From NCBI GenBank assembly GCA_025927835.1, contig JAICKR010000012.1, positions 1-34,855 on the forward strand: a stretch of DNA of 34,855 nucleotides. Reading direction: 5' to 3'. The stretch is from Jatrophihabitans sp. (lineage in GTDB: Bacteria > Actinomycetota > Actinomycetes > Mycobacteriales > Jatrophihabitantaceae). This document shows positions 7,204-14,578 of this stretch, one piece after another. Positions within the stretch are counted from its first letter, which is position 1. Each line of letters opens with the position of its first letter. The notes under the pieces are model-generated. The model searched no databases. It saw only the letters and a program-made list of their open reading frames with translations, and had not been told where the DNA came from. Both the position numbers and the translations under genes were made by a program.

Positions 7204-8834
7204 GCTTCGTCGGCTCGCGACACATAGGACGCGAACGCCTCGCCTCCTTCACGGCGCTCGAGGTAACCGCGTAACACCCGCTCGATGTACTCGGGTGCTT
7301 CTTCTGCTGTCACCTTCAAACCCCGGAACTTGCGGCCGAATTCCGCATCGGTGCCCATCTGCCCGCCGAGGTGCACCTGGAATGCCTCCTCGTCGCCGTC
7401 CGCACCTTTCTGCACCATGCCCTTGAAGCCGATGTCGGCGACCTGGAAACGGGCGCACGAGTTCGGGCAGCCGTTCACGTTGATCGTGATCGGGGTGTCG
7501 AAATCGGGGAGCCGCTCCTCCATCTGCTCGCGGATGATCTCCGCGCGGTTCTTGGTCTCGACGAGCGCGAGCTTGCAGAACTCGATGCCGGTGCAGGCGA
7601 TGGTGCCGCGCCGGAACGCGGACGGGCGGACGGAGTAGCCGAGCAGCTCGAGTTCGTCGACGACGTTGACCTCGGCGGCCGGCGGCACGTCGAGCACCAC
7701 GACACCTTGCTGCGCGGTCAGGCGCACCCGACCGGCCGCATGCCGGTCGGCGATTGCGGCCACCTCGCGCAGGGCGGTGCCGGACGTGCGTCCGGCCTTG
7801 GTGGTCGCGCCGACGGCGAGCAGCCCGTCGAGCTGCTGCTCGACGCCGATGTGATCACGATGCGTGGGCGACTCGGCCGGCGCCGGGCCGTCGGGCAGCG
7901 GCTGCTTCAGGTACTCGGTCTCGAGCACCTCGCGGAACTTCGCCGGGCCCCAGTCGGCCATCAGGAACTTGAGCCGCGCGTGGTTTCGCTGCCGCCGGTA
8001 GCCGTAATCGCGAAAGACCGATGTCACGCCGACCCACACGTCGGCGACCTGGTCGGGGCGGACGAACACGCCGAGACGCTCGGCGAAGCGCGGGTTGGTC
8101 GACAGGCCGCCGCCCACCCACAGGTCGTAACCGGCGGTGCCGTCCGGGCCGATCACGCCGACGAAGGCGCAGTCGTTGATCTCGTGGTTGACGCAGTGCC
8201 GGGCACAGCCCGAGATGGACGTCTTGTACTTGCGCGGCAGGTTCGAGAAGGCGGGGTCGCCGAGGTACTTGTCGACCACCTCGCGCAGCGCCGCCGTCCC
8301 GTCGAGCACGGAGTCGGACGCCACGCCCTCGAGCGGGCAGCCGAGCATGACGCGCGGGCAGTCGCCACACGCCTCGGTGGTCGACAGCCCGACGGCGGCG
8401 AGCATCTCCCAGATCGTCGGGACGTCCTCGATGCGGATCCAGTGCAGCTGCACGTTCTGCCGGTCGCTCACGTCTGCGACGTCGCGGCCGTAGGTCGTGG
8501 AGATGTCGGCGATGACACGCAGCTGCTCACTGGTGAGCGCACCGCCGTCGCAGCGGATGCGCATCATGAAGTACTCGTCCTCGAGCTCTTCGGGCTCGAG
8601 GGCCGCGGTCTTGCCGCCGGGGATGCCCTGGCGGCGCTGCGTGTAGAGGCCCATCCAGCGGAACCGGCCGCGCAGGTCTGCCGGATCGATGCCCGCGAAG
8701 CCCGTGTGCTGGTAGATGTCGATGATCCGCCGGCGCACGTTGAGCGGGTTGTCGTCCTTCTTGGACCGCTCGTTGGGATTGAGCGGTTCGCGGTAGCCGA
8801 GGGCCCACTGGCCCTGTCCCTTTTTAGTAGGCAT
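7191..8834 (-). CDS. sirA: Ferredoxin-dependent sulfite reductase (nitrite/sulfite reductase family)
   Basis: A 547-residue siroheme and [4Fe-4S] enzyme reducing sulfite to sulfide with six electrons. The cluster ligands are C414-x5-C420 (ACTGIEFCK) and C456-x3-C460 (NGCPNSCARF). Duplicated ferredoxin-like and siroheme-binding segments are visible, with conserved arginines in YFMMRIRCDGG, GDCPRVMLGCPL and RKYKTSISGCARHC. The start is ATG 8834 (MPTKKGQGQWALGYREPLNP), where family similarity begins; the open frame reaches 9047 but that part has no coding character and overlaps the leader peptide. The ribosome site is weak. Nitrite reductase is the alternative name, but linkage to APS reductase and siroheme synthase and the sulfur-type leader favour sulfite. 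Confidence 0.93.
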   Translation of the reverse strand: MPTKKGQGQWALGYREPLNPNERSKKDDNPLNVRRRIIDIYQHTGFAGIDPADLRGRFRWMGLYTQRRQGIPGGKTAALEPEELEDEYFMMRIRCDGGALTSEQLRVIADISTTYGRDVADVSDRQNVQLHWIRIEDVPTIWEMLAAVGLSTTEACGDCPRVMLGCPLEGVASDSVLDGTAALREVVDKYLGDPAFSNLPRKYKTSISGCARHCVNHEINDCAFVGVIGPDGTAGYDLWVGGGLSTNPRFAERLGVFVRPDQVADVWVGVTSVFRDYGYRRQRNHARLKFLMADWGPAKFREVLETEYLKQPLPDGPAPAESPTHRDHIGVEQQLDGLLAVGATTKAGRTSGTALREVAAIADRHAAGRVRLTAQQGVVVLDVPPAAEVNVVDELELLGYSVRPSAFRRGTIACTGIEFCKLALVETKNRAEIIREQMEERLPDFDTPITINVNGCPNSCARFQVADIGFKGMVQKGADGDEEAFQVHLGGQMGTDAEFGRKFRGLKVTAEEAPEYIERVLRGYLERREGGEAFASYVSRADEAWLL

Positions 8835-8893
8835 GTCTCGCGCCGGCGTGGCGGCGTCCCTTTCGATGGAGGCGGAGCGTGGCGGGGGAGCGG

Positions 8894-8911
8894 CGACGGG
8901 AAGGTCCGTCG
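8894..8911 (-). promoter_or_regulatory. Hairpin between leader peptide and sirA, possible attenuator
   Basis: On the minus strand CGACGG (8911-8906) and CCGTCG (8899-8894) form a perfect 6-bp GC-rich stem with a 6-nt loop, starting 6 nt after the leader stop. The GGCGGG at the end of the leader could instead pair with CCCGCC at 8886-8881, which would give two exclusive folds. No T-run follows, so control by translation or Rho is more likely than an intrinsic terminator. This is inference from base pairing only. Confidence 0.4.
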
Positions 8912-8917
8912 TCAAGC

Positions 8918-8977
8918 TCAACAGCCCGCCGCAGCCACCCGGAGAAGGTCGATGTGGCGGCGCGACGTGAGCATCAT
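8918..8977 (-). CDS. Sulfur-gene leader peptide ending in Cys
   Basis: A 19-codon ORF, MMLTSRRHIDLLRVAAAGC, lies 84 nt upstream of the sirA start on the same strand. It matches the pattern of short actinobacterial leader peptides annotated before sulfur-assimilation genes: S/T-R-R-H-V/I-D-L, then R-V, small residues and a Cys at or near the end. Cys is the last codon before TGA, which suits cysteine-responsive attenuation as described for Cys-rich upstream ORFs in mycobacteria. An in-frame ATG at 8992 would give MAPKA as an extra N-terminus; a GACCAT six bases before it could be a -10 for a leaderless transcript. GAAGG at 8984-8980 may serve the inner ATGs. The exact start is unsettled. Confidence 0.75.
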   Translation of the reverse strand: MMLTSRRHIDLLRVAAAGC

Positions 8978-9061
8978 TGCCTTCGGCGCCATGTGTCGAT
9001 GGTCCCACACCGGGCAGGTACGGGTGGCTCGGCGGGACGTATTTCACGCGAGAATGGGCGG

Positions 9062-10255
9062 GTGAACGGATTCCCGGCGCTGCTCGACCTCACCGGCCGG
9101 CCCGTCCTCGTCGTGGGCGGGGGTCCGGTCGCCGCCCGCCGCGCCCGCTCGCTCGCGGACGCGGGTGCGGACGTCCTGGTCGTGGCGCCGGAGATCTCCA
9201 CCGAGATCAGCGCGCTCGGGGTGCGGACCCGGCCGCGACCCTTCGAGGCCGCCGACCTGGACGGGGTCTGGCTGGCGATGGCGTGCACCGACGACGGCGC
9301 GGCGAATTCCGCTGTCTCGGCAGCCGCCGAGCAGCGGCGCATCTTCTGCGTGCGCGCCGACGCCGCGACCGAGGGCACTGCCCGCACGTCCGCGATCGCC
9401 CGGCACGACGGGCTCACGGTCGCCGTCAACGGCGGGGACGACCCGCTTCGCGCGGTCGCGCTGCGCGATGCGATCGCGGCGGCACTCGACACCGGTGATC
9501 TGCCGTCCCGCCGAGCTCGTCGCGGACCGGGCGGGCACGTCGCGCTCGTCGGGGGTGGACCGGGCGACCCCGAGCTGATCACGGTCCGCGGCCGCAGGCT
9601 CGTCGCCGAGGCGGACGTGGTCGTCGTCGACCGCCTCGCGCCGCGAGCCCTGCTGGAGGGCCTGCCGGCCGATGTCGAGGTCATCGACTGCGGCAAGTCC
9701 GCGCATCGGCAGAACCTCACCCAGGCCGAGATCAACGCGGTCCTCGCCGACCGGGCGCTGGCCGGCAAACGGGTGGTGCGGCTCAAGGGCGGCGACCCGT
9801 TCGTGTTCGGCCGCGGCGGCGAGGAATGGCGTGCCTGCGTCGCCGCAGGCGTGCCGGTGAGCGTGGTGCCCGGGCTGACGTCGGCGATCGCGGCTCCCGC
9901 AGCCGCCGGCATTCCCCTCACCCATCGCGGCCTCGCGGCCGACTTCACCGTCGTGTCCGGCCACCTCGACCCGGGCCGGCCGGCCGACGAGGGCATCGAC
10001 TGGCCGGGCCTGGCCGCGCACGGCGGCACCCTCGTGCTGCTGATGGCGATGGAACGCCTCGACCTGATCGCCAAGGAGCTCATCGAGCACGGCAAGGCCC
10101 CCGACACCCCGGCGGCCGTGGTGCACAGCGCCACCCTCCCGGAGCAGCAGGTGGTGCGTGCCCGGTTGGACGAGATCGCCGCCGCCGCACGACGCGCCCA
10201 GATCGGCGCGCCCGCGGTCGTCGTGGTCGGTGCGGTCGTGGACGTCCTCGGCTGA
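9062..10255 (+). CDS. cysG: Siroheme synthase: precorrin-2 dehydrogenase fused to uroporphyrinogen-III C-methyltransferase
   Basis: A 397-residue bifunctional enzyme. The N-terminal part binds NAD (VLVVGGGPVAARRA, residues 15-28), has the conserved D100 of the CysG dehydrogenase/ferrochelatase site (VRADAATEG), and oxidises precorrin-2. From about 158 the SAM-dependent methyltransferase begins (VALVGGGPGDPELIT), with GKSAHRQNLTQAEIN, VRLKGGDPFVFGRGGEE and VVPGLTSA. It makes siroheme from uroporphyrinogen III for the divergent sulfite reductase. It is shorter than the roughly 457 residues of enterobacterial CysG because the middle region is reduced; mycobacterial forms are similar in length. 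GTG 9062 follows a -10-like GAGAAT by 6 nt, so a leaderless start is possible. It ends 12 bp from the convergent gene. Confidence 0.93.
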   Translation: MNGFPALLDLTGRPVLVVGGGPVAARRARSLADAGADVLVVAPEISTEISALGVRTRPRPFEAADLDGVWLAMACTDDGAANSAVSAAAEQRRIFCVRADAATEGTARTSAIARHDGLTVAVNGGDDPLRAVALRDAIAAALDTGDLPSRRARRGPGGHVALVGGGPGDPELITVRGRRLVAEADVVVVDRLAPRALLEGLPADVEVIDCGKSAHRQNLTQAEINAVLADRALAGKRVVRLKGGDPFVFGRGGEEWRACVAAGVPVSVVPGLTSAIAAPAAAGIPLTHRGLAADFTVVSGHLDPGRPADEGIDWPGLAAHGGTLVLLMAMERLDLIAKELIEHGKAPDTPAAVVHSATLPEQQVVRARLDEIAAAARRAQIGAPAVVVVGAVVDVLG

Positions 10256-10267
10256 CCGCTCCGCGGC

Positions 10268-11365
10268 TCAGCCCTGTCGGCAGCCGGCCGGCACGGCGGG
10301 GAGTTGGTCCACCGCCTCCACGGTGCGCAGCACCTCGAGGAAGGCGGCACCGCCCAGATCCGCCGCGGTCGGGCCGTCGGTCGAATGCGCGTCATACGCG
10401 GGTGAGGGCCCTGCGTAAGTCGGCGATCCTCCGGCGCTGCTGTCGCGCTGCTCGAGCAGCTGGAAGGTGGTCGGATCGAAGTACAGCGACTGCACCTCGC
10501 CGGGGCGGATGCGCTGGTCGACGAAGTCGGCGCGCAGCGCGGGCCGGTCCAGGTAGTCGCGCTGACCGGCGTGCACCGTCACGCCGGCGGTGCGGCTGAG
10601 CACGGCGAGCATCGCCGCGCGCAGCGCAGGCGACGCGAAGCCGTCCATCATGCGCAGCATGTCGCCGCCGGCGACGAACACGGCCTCGTCATGCGAGGAC
10701 GAGCCCGCCACGTGTGAGCGCAGATAGCTCTCCAGCGAGTCGACGTCGGTGGGCAGCCCGGCGAGGAAGGCGCGGCTGGGTGAGTTGACGCCGGCCTCGG
10801 GCGCGCTGAACTGGTAGCAGACGTTCTGGCTGCCGGTCCGGATGCTCAGCGTCGCCCCGTTCGCAGAGATCCAGTTCCGGTTGACCATCGCGTCTCGGCC
10901 GTCGGGCTCCGGCTGGCCGTTCGCGTCCAGGTCCAGCTGTTCGTCGACCTGGTGGGCGTACTGGTCGGCGCCGACCGAGGCCGTGGTCGAGAGCCCGGCC
11001 GGTGGGACGAACTCGGGTCCTTGGGCGCCGCCCGGGCCGCCCGCTGCGTGCGAGCCGGTGAAGCCGCCGGAGGTCATGGTGGCGACCAGCGCGGCGACGG
11101 CGACCGTCACGGCCGCACCGGAGGCGAGCGGCAGGGTGCGTGCCCAGCGGGGTCGGCGTCCCGGCACGGCGGCACCCGTCCCGATGAACCGGATGGGGAT
11201 CTCGTGCACGGGATGCGGGTCCGAGGCGTGTTCGGTACGAGTGCCGATGATGTGAGCGAGCGTGTCGGCGCGGCGGGTCGCGGGCCATTCACGCTCGATC
11301 CGCTCGTGCGGTGCGCAGCGTGCGAGCGTGCGCAGCGCGGTCTCGGGATCAGGGTCGGGCGTCAT
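10268..11365 (-). CDS. CU044_5270-type membrane-anchored protein downstream of an ECF sigma factor
   Basis: A 365-residue protein with a cytoplasmic N-terminus of about 75 residues, one transmembrane helix near 78-97 (LASGAAVTVAVAALVATM) and a long outer domain. The layout and C-terminal features (repeated LRAAMLAVLSRTAGVTV and LYFDPTTFQLLEQR segments) resemble the actinobacterial CU044_5270 family. These genes regularly follow ECF sigma genes and may act as their regulators or sensors; a classical zinc anti-sigma motif is not seen. ATG 11365 lies 4 nt after the sigma stop, so the two form an operon. The molecular function is not established. Confidence 0.8.
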   Translation of the reverse strand: MTPDPDPETALRTLARCAPHERIEREWPATRRADTLAHIIGTRTEHASDPHPVHEIPIRFIGTGAAVPGRRPRWARTLPLASGAAVTVAVAALVATMTSGGFTGSHAAGGPGGAQGPEFVPPAGLSTTASVGADQYAHQVDEQLDLDANGQPEPDGRDAMVNRNWISANGATLSIRTGSQNVCYQFSAPEAGVNSPSRAFLAGLPTDVDSLESYLRSHVAGSSSHDEAVFVAGGDMLRMMDGFASPALRAAMLAVLSRTAGVTVHAGQRDYLDRPALRADFVDQRIRPGEVQSLYFDPTTFQLLEQRDSSAGGSPTYAGPSPAYDAHSTDGPTAADLGGAAFLEVLRTVEAVDQLPAVPAGCRQG

Positions 11366-11369
11366 GGCG

Positions 11370-11978
11370 TCACCTGGCCTCTCGGAGGGCGGGGCCGCTC
11401 ACGGCGCCGCGTGGATCTTCGGGATGTGTCGTCGTCTCGTGCTTCGTCGCCGGCGCGTTCAGCACTCGGGTGAGGCGGGCTCGCGCGCGGGAGAGCCGCA
11501 CCTCGAAGGCGCGCTGGGAGCAGCCCGCGACCTCGGCGGCATCGGCATTGCGCAGCCCGTCCCAGGCGACGAGCAGCAGCGCCTCGCGTTCGGCGTCGGT
11601 GAGTTGCGCCAGGCCGCGGAGCAGCGCGTCGCGTTCGAGCACGGCCTGATCGGCGCTGGCTGCCGGCCCGGCCAGTTCCTCGACACGGGCGAGCGAGCCG
11701 GCAAGACGGTGCTGGCGGAGCAGGCCACGCCGGTGGTTGGCGAGGGTGTTGCGCGCGACGACGAGCAGCCAGGGGAGCGGCTCGGCGGGCAGTTCCGACC
11801 ACCGGCGCCAGGCGACGAGAAAGGTGTCGGCGACGACGTCCTGCGCGAGGCTCGCTTCGCAGTGCCGCCGCGCATAGGCGTACACCCGCGGCGACAGGTC
11901 GTCGAACATCGCGCTGAATCGCTCGGTCGCTCCGGCGGGGCTCACACCAGGAACTGTCCGGCAGGAGTCAATCCTCAC
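11370..11978 (-). CDS. ECF-type RNA polymerase sigma factor
   Basis: Up to 202 residues. Region 2 covers about 25-90 (FDDLSPRVYAYARRHC, then DVVADTFLVAWRRW), the core-binding and -10-recognition helices. Region 4 covers about 120-170 (LTDAEREALLLVAWDGL followed by the helix-turn-helix NADAAEVAGCSQRAFEVRLSRAR). The tail after 175 is short and polar. Two GTG starts are possible, 11978 and 11945; the second (VSPAGATERFSAMF) is nearer to the usual family start. A good -10 (TATACT, 12026-12021 on the minus strand) lies upstream, and the SOS box overlaps the spacer of that promoter. The sigma target genes are unknown; co-transcription with the membrane protein suggests signal-responsive control. 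Confidence 0.9.
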   Translation of the reverse strand: MRIDSCRTVPGVSPAGATERFSAMFDDLSPRVYAYARRHCEASLAQDVVADTFLVAWRRWSELPAEPLPWLLVVARNTLANHRRGLLRQHRLAGSLARVEELAGPAASADQAVLERDALLRGLAQLTDAEREALLLVAWDGLRNADAAEVAGCSQRAFEVRLSRARARLTRVLNAPATKHETTTHPEDPRGAVSGPALREAR

Positions 11979-12019
11979 CCCCGGGATCGCAACAGATCCG
12001 AACCTGTCACCCCGCGTGC

Positions 12020-12026
12020 TAGTATA
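12020..12026. promoter_or_regulatory. Back-to-back -10 boxes of the divergent sigma and HEPN promoters
   Basis: TAGTAT at 12020-12025 is a -10 candidate on the plus strand and TATACT (12026-12021) is one on the minus strand, close to the TATAAT consensus. They are nearly the same bases, in the 77-bp gap between the divergent genes. Neither has a clear -35. The LexA box begins one base away. Confidence 0.45.
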
Positions 12027-12040
12027 CGAACAATCGTTCG
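12027..12040. promoter_or_regulatory. LexA (SOS) box, CGAAC-N4-GTTCG
   Basis: CGAACAATCGTTCG is a perfect palindrome with arms CGAAC and GTTCG and a 4-nt centre. Against the actinobacterial and Bacillus-type SOS consensus TCGAAC-N4-GTTCGA it matches 15 of 16 positions; only the first T is changed to A. It sits directly after the plus-strand -10 and 15 bp before the GTG of the HEPN gene, where LexA would block transcription. It also covers the upstream part of the minus-strand sigma promoter. Confidence 0.85.
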
Positions 12041-12055
12041 AAACGAGGTGAACGG

Positions 12056-12430
12056 GTGTCCCGACCGCCGATCAGCCTGCTGACCCAGGCGCGCGGCCTG
12101 CTGGCCGACGCGTGCACCGTCACCGACCCCGGCGAGCGGTTCCGGCTCGCGCATCTGGCCGCGCTGCGCATCGCGGCCGCCGTGCTGGCCGAGCGAGGCA
12201 GCCTCGCACGGCCGAAACGGCGGCTCGTCAGCATCTGGCCACTGCTGGAGAAAACGGCAACCGAGCACGCTGCCCGGGCCCGGTACTTCGCCGCCGGCGC
12301 GGCGGTGCGCGCAGCGGTCGAGACGGGCACTCCGGCCGCGGTCTCGGCGATCGCCGCGGACGAACAGCTGCGGGCGGCGGCCGACTTCCTGCTCGAGGTC
12401 GAGAACTCGCTCGGCCTGCTCGCCGCGTAA
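12056..12430 (+). CDS. SAV_6107-type HEPN domain protein
   Basis: A 124-residue, almost wholly alpha-helical protein resembling the SAV_6107 HEPN family of actinobacteria. HEPN domains are often RNases or toxins with an R-x4-6-H motif. A candidate is R28-x4-H33 (RFRLAH), but it lies near the N-terminus instead of the usual late helix, so catalytic activity is doubtful. Conserved-looking blocks are LLTQARGLLADA, LAHLAALRIAAAVL, a basic RPKRRLVSIWPLL turn and the C-terminal DFLLEVENSLGLLA. GTG 12056 follows ACGAGGTG (12043-12050). It is the first gene after the SOS box; 74 bp separate it from the methyltransferase and polymerase IV genes. Function unknown. Confidence 0.8.
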   Translation: MSRPPISLLTQARGLLADACTVTDPGERFRLAHLAALRIAAAVLAERGSLARPKRRLVSIWPLLEKTATEHAARARYFAAGAAVRAAVETGTPAAVSAIAADEQLRAAADFLLEVENSLGLLAA

Positions 12431-12491
12431 CCACGGCGCCTGCTTCTACGGCAGTGCTCGCGTGTAGCGCTGTGGTGTCGCCGGGCGCGGC

Positions 12492-12497
12492 TAGGCT
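12492..12497 (+). promoter_or_regulatory. Candidate -10 box before the methyltransferase
   Basis: TAGGCT lies 7 nt before ATG 12505, the spacing of a leaderless actinobacterial promoter. No clear -35 is present. If active, methyltransferase and polymerase IV could be transcribed independently of the SOS-box promoter. Confidence 0.45.
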
Positions 12498-12504
12498 CGC
12501 CACC

Positions 12505-13227
12505 ATGCACGCCGACACGGGCCGAGCGGGTCGGCTCGGGCTGATTTCGAGGCTGCTGACAGACGCGTTGCACACCGTCACCGAGCCCGGCCGCACCGCC
12601 CAGTTGCTCGATTGCGGCGGCGGTAGCGGCACCTACGCGGTGCCGCTCGCGGTTGCCGGGGCCAATGTCACGGTGATCGACATCAGCGCCGACGCGCTCG
12701 CCACGCTGAGCCACCGCGCCGCCGAGGCGGGCGTCGCGCACCAGGTGCATCCGGTGCAGGGCGACGTCGAGGCGCTCGCCGACCTGGTCGGCGGACGCAG
12801 CTTCGACCTCGTCCTCGCGCACGGCATCCTCGAGGCGGTCGACTCGGTCGCCGCGGCGTTCGCAGGCATCGCCGCGGCCGTGCGTCCGGGCGGGCTGATG
12901 AGTGTGCTCGTGAGCAACCCGGCCGCGCTGGTCATCGCGCGGGCGCTCGCCGGCGAGCCTGCGCTCGCGCTGGCCGAACTGACCGAGCTCGACACCGCCG
13001 AGTCACGCATCGGGCCGGCTGCGATCCAGCAGCTGTGCACGGCGGCCGGGCTGCTCGTCGAGGCACGCCACGGCATCGGGGTGTTCTCCGACCTGGTGCC
13101 CGGTTCGGCGCTCGACGCGCCCGGCGCGCGCGACGCCCTCGAGCGGCTCGACGCCGACGCCGCCGCCCGCGCACCGTTCGCCGAGATCGCCGGGCGCGTC
13201 CATCTGCTCGTGCGCCGGCCGGCCTAG
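12505..13227 (+). CDS. Class I SAM-dependent methyltransferase
   Basis: A 240-residue Rossmann-fold methyltransferase. Motif I is LLDCGGGSGTYAVPLA (34-49), the acidic end of strand 2 is VIDIS, and the segment QGDVEAL is the adenine-binding position. FDLVLAHGILEAVD gives motif IV, and IAAAVRPGGLMSVLVSN gives motifs V-VI. It resembles the Methyltransf_11/25 families of small-molecule or SmtA-like enzymes more than DNA methylases; no DPPY or NPPY motif is seen. The substrate is unknown. ATG 12505 is internal to a longer open frame but fits family length and has the -10 before it. Its stop is 4 nt before dinB, so it is co-expressed with polymerase IV. Confidence 0.88.
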   Translation: MHADTGRAGRLGLISRLLTDALHTVTEPGRTAQLLDCGGGSGTYAVPLAVAGANVTVIDISADALATLSHRAAEAGVAHQVHPVQGDVEALADLVGGRSFDLVLAHGILEAVDSVAAAFAGIAAAVRPGGLMSVLVSNPAALVIARALAGEPALALAELTELDTAESRIGPAAIQQLCTAAGLLVEARHGIGVFSDLVPGSALDAPGARDALERLDADAAARAPFAEIAGRVHLLVRRPA

Positions 13228-13231
13228 TCCG

Positions 13232-14476
13232 ATGGGGCGCAGCGCCGACCTGCCGCGCACCGCCGGTTCGTTCGACGGCGACGACGCCGGCTGCACGATG
13301 CTGCACGTCGACATGGACGCGTTCTACGCGAGCGTCGAGATCAAGAAGCGTCCCGAGCTGCGCGGCCGGCCCGTCATCGTCGGCGGCACGCAGCGCGGGG
13401 TGGTGGCCGCTGCGTCCTACGAGGCCCGCAAGTACGGCGTGCGCAGCGCCATGTCCATGAGCCAGGCGCTGCGCCGCTGTCCGGGCGCGGTGGTGCTGCC
13501 GCCAGACCGCGCCGCGTACTCCGCGGCGTCGGCCGAGGTGATGGCGATCCTGCGCGACATCACGCCCCTCGTCGAACCGCTGTCCCTGGACGAGGCGTTC
13601 CTCGACGTGTCCGGTGCGATCCGGCTGCACGGCCGGCCGGGACTCATCGCCGCTGCGATCCGGGCGCGCGTCGAGGCGCGGCTCGGACTCACCTGCTCCG
13701 TCGGGGTCGCGCCGACGAAGTTCGTCGCCAAGCTCGCCTCGGCGCGGTGCAAACCGAATGGCATGCTCGTGGTGCCCGCCGTGCGGGTACTCGAGTTCCT
13801 GCACCCGCTCCCGGTCACTGCGCTGTGGGGTGTGGGCGCGCGCACGGCCGAACCGCTGCACCGTCTCGGCGTGCGCACCATCGGCGATCTCGCGGTGCTG
13901 CCCTTCGACACCCTGCGCCGCGCGGTGGGCAACGCCGCAGCCGATCATCTTGCCGCGCTCTCGCACGGCATCGACCCGCGCCCGGTCGAGCCCGACGACG
14001 TCGAGAAGTCCATCAGCGCCGACCGCACCCTCGACGAGGACCTCACCGCCGAGGCCGACGTCCGCCGCGAGCTGCTGCGGCTCTGCGAAGAGGTCGGCAG
14101 CCGAGTCCGGGGGCGCGGCTTTGCGGCCCGCACGGTCGGCATCAAGATCCGTTTCGCCGACTTCCGCACCGTCACCCGGGTGCGCACGCTCGCGGCCTAC
14201 ACCGACTCGACCGCCGAGATCTTCGACACGGCGGCCGACCTCTACGCCGGACTGCACCTCGACCAACCCCGCATCCGGCTCGTCGGGGTCAAGTGCGAGG
14301 GGCTGCACGAGGCCGCCCTCGTCGCCGAACAGCTGACCCTCGACCTCGAGGCCGCGCGACCGGACGCGCCACCACGAACCGCAGCAGATCGTGCCGTCGA
14401 TGCCGCCCGGGCCCGCTTCGGTGCCACCGCCGTGCGCCCGGGCACCCTGCTCGACCGCAGCGAGCACGCCGGGTAA
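13232..14476 (+). CDS. dinB: DNA polymerase IV (Y-family, translesion)
   Basis: A 414-residue Y-family polymerase copying damaged templates. The palm carries the metal ligands D27 (HVDMDAFYASVE), D120 and E121 (LSLDEAFLDVSG); Y32 occupies the steric-gate position. The fingers contain AASYEARKYGVRSAMSM. The thumb has the helix-hairpin-helix WGVGARTAEPLHRLGVRTIGDL, and the little finger runs from about 240 to 350 (DVEKSISADRTL, GIKIRFADF). A sliding-clamp-binding peptide, QLTLDL (367-372), follows. The N-terminus has about 20 extra residues before the catalytic core. Only 4 nt separate it from the methyltransferase. An SOS box 1.2 kb upstream may induce it after DNA damage, if transcription reads through from the HEPN gene. 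Confidence 0.96.
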   Translation: MGRSADLPRTAGSFDGDDAGCTMLHVDMDAFYASVEIKKRPELRGRPVIVGGTQRGVVAAASYEARKYGVRSAMSMSQALRRCPGAVVLPPDRAAYSAASAEVMAILRDITPLVEPLSLDEAFLDVSGAIRLHGRPGLIAAAIRARVEARLGLTCSVGVAPTKFVAKLASARCKPNGMLVVPAVRVLEFLHPLPVTALWGVGARTAEPLHRLGVRTIGDLAVLPFDTLRRAVGNAAADHLAALSHGIDPRPVEPDDVEKSISADRTLDEDLTAEADVRRELLRLCEEVGSRVRGRGFAARTVGIKIRFADFRTVTRVRTLAAYTDSTAEIFDTAADLYAGLHLDQPRIRLVGVKCEGLHEAALVAEQLTLDLEAARPDAPPRTAADRAVDAARARFGATAVRPGTLLDRSEHAG

Positions 14477-14504
14477 CCGATCGTCGACGTCTTTTCCCCT
14501 TCGC

Positions 14505-14578
14505 TTTCGATCCGGCGTAACGGCTCGTATGCTCGATGGGGTAACCGTCACATCGGCGGGTACATTCAGGTCTGTACC
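14505..14578 (+). promoter_or_regulatory. Candidate promoter and GGTACA-N8-TGTACC inverted repeat before the DUF3040 gene
   Basis: TTTCGA (14505-14510), a 17-nt spacer and TATGCT (14528-14533) form a plausible promoter. Downstream, GGTACA (14559-14564) and TGTACC (14573-14578) make a perfect 6-bp inverted repeat with an 8-nt centre, placed where a repressor would block elongation. The binding protein is unknown. Confidence 0.4.

Noticed and set aside
8835-9047. N-terminal extension of sirA to an upstream start at 9047
   Set aside because: The added 71 residues are Pro/Gly/His-rich, match nothing in the family and overlap the leader peptide in another frame.
7371-9065. 564-codon plus-strand open frame opposite sirA
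   Set aside because: Opposite strand shows the siroheme/[4Fe-4S] motifs; the antisense product has no recognisable motif and is rich in His/Arg/Ala.
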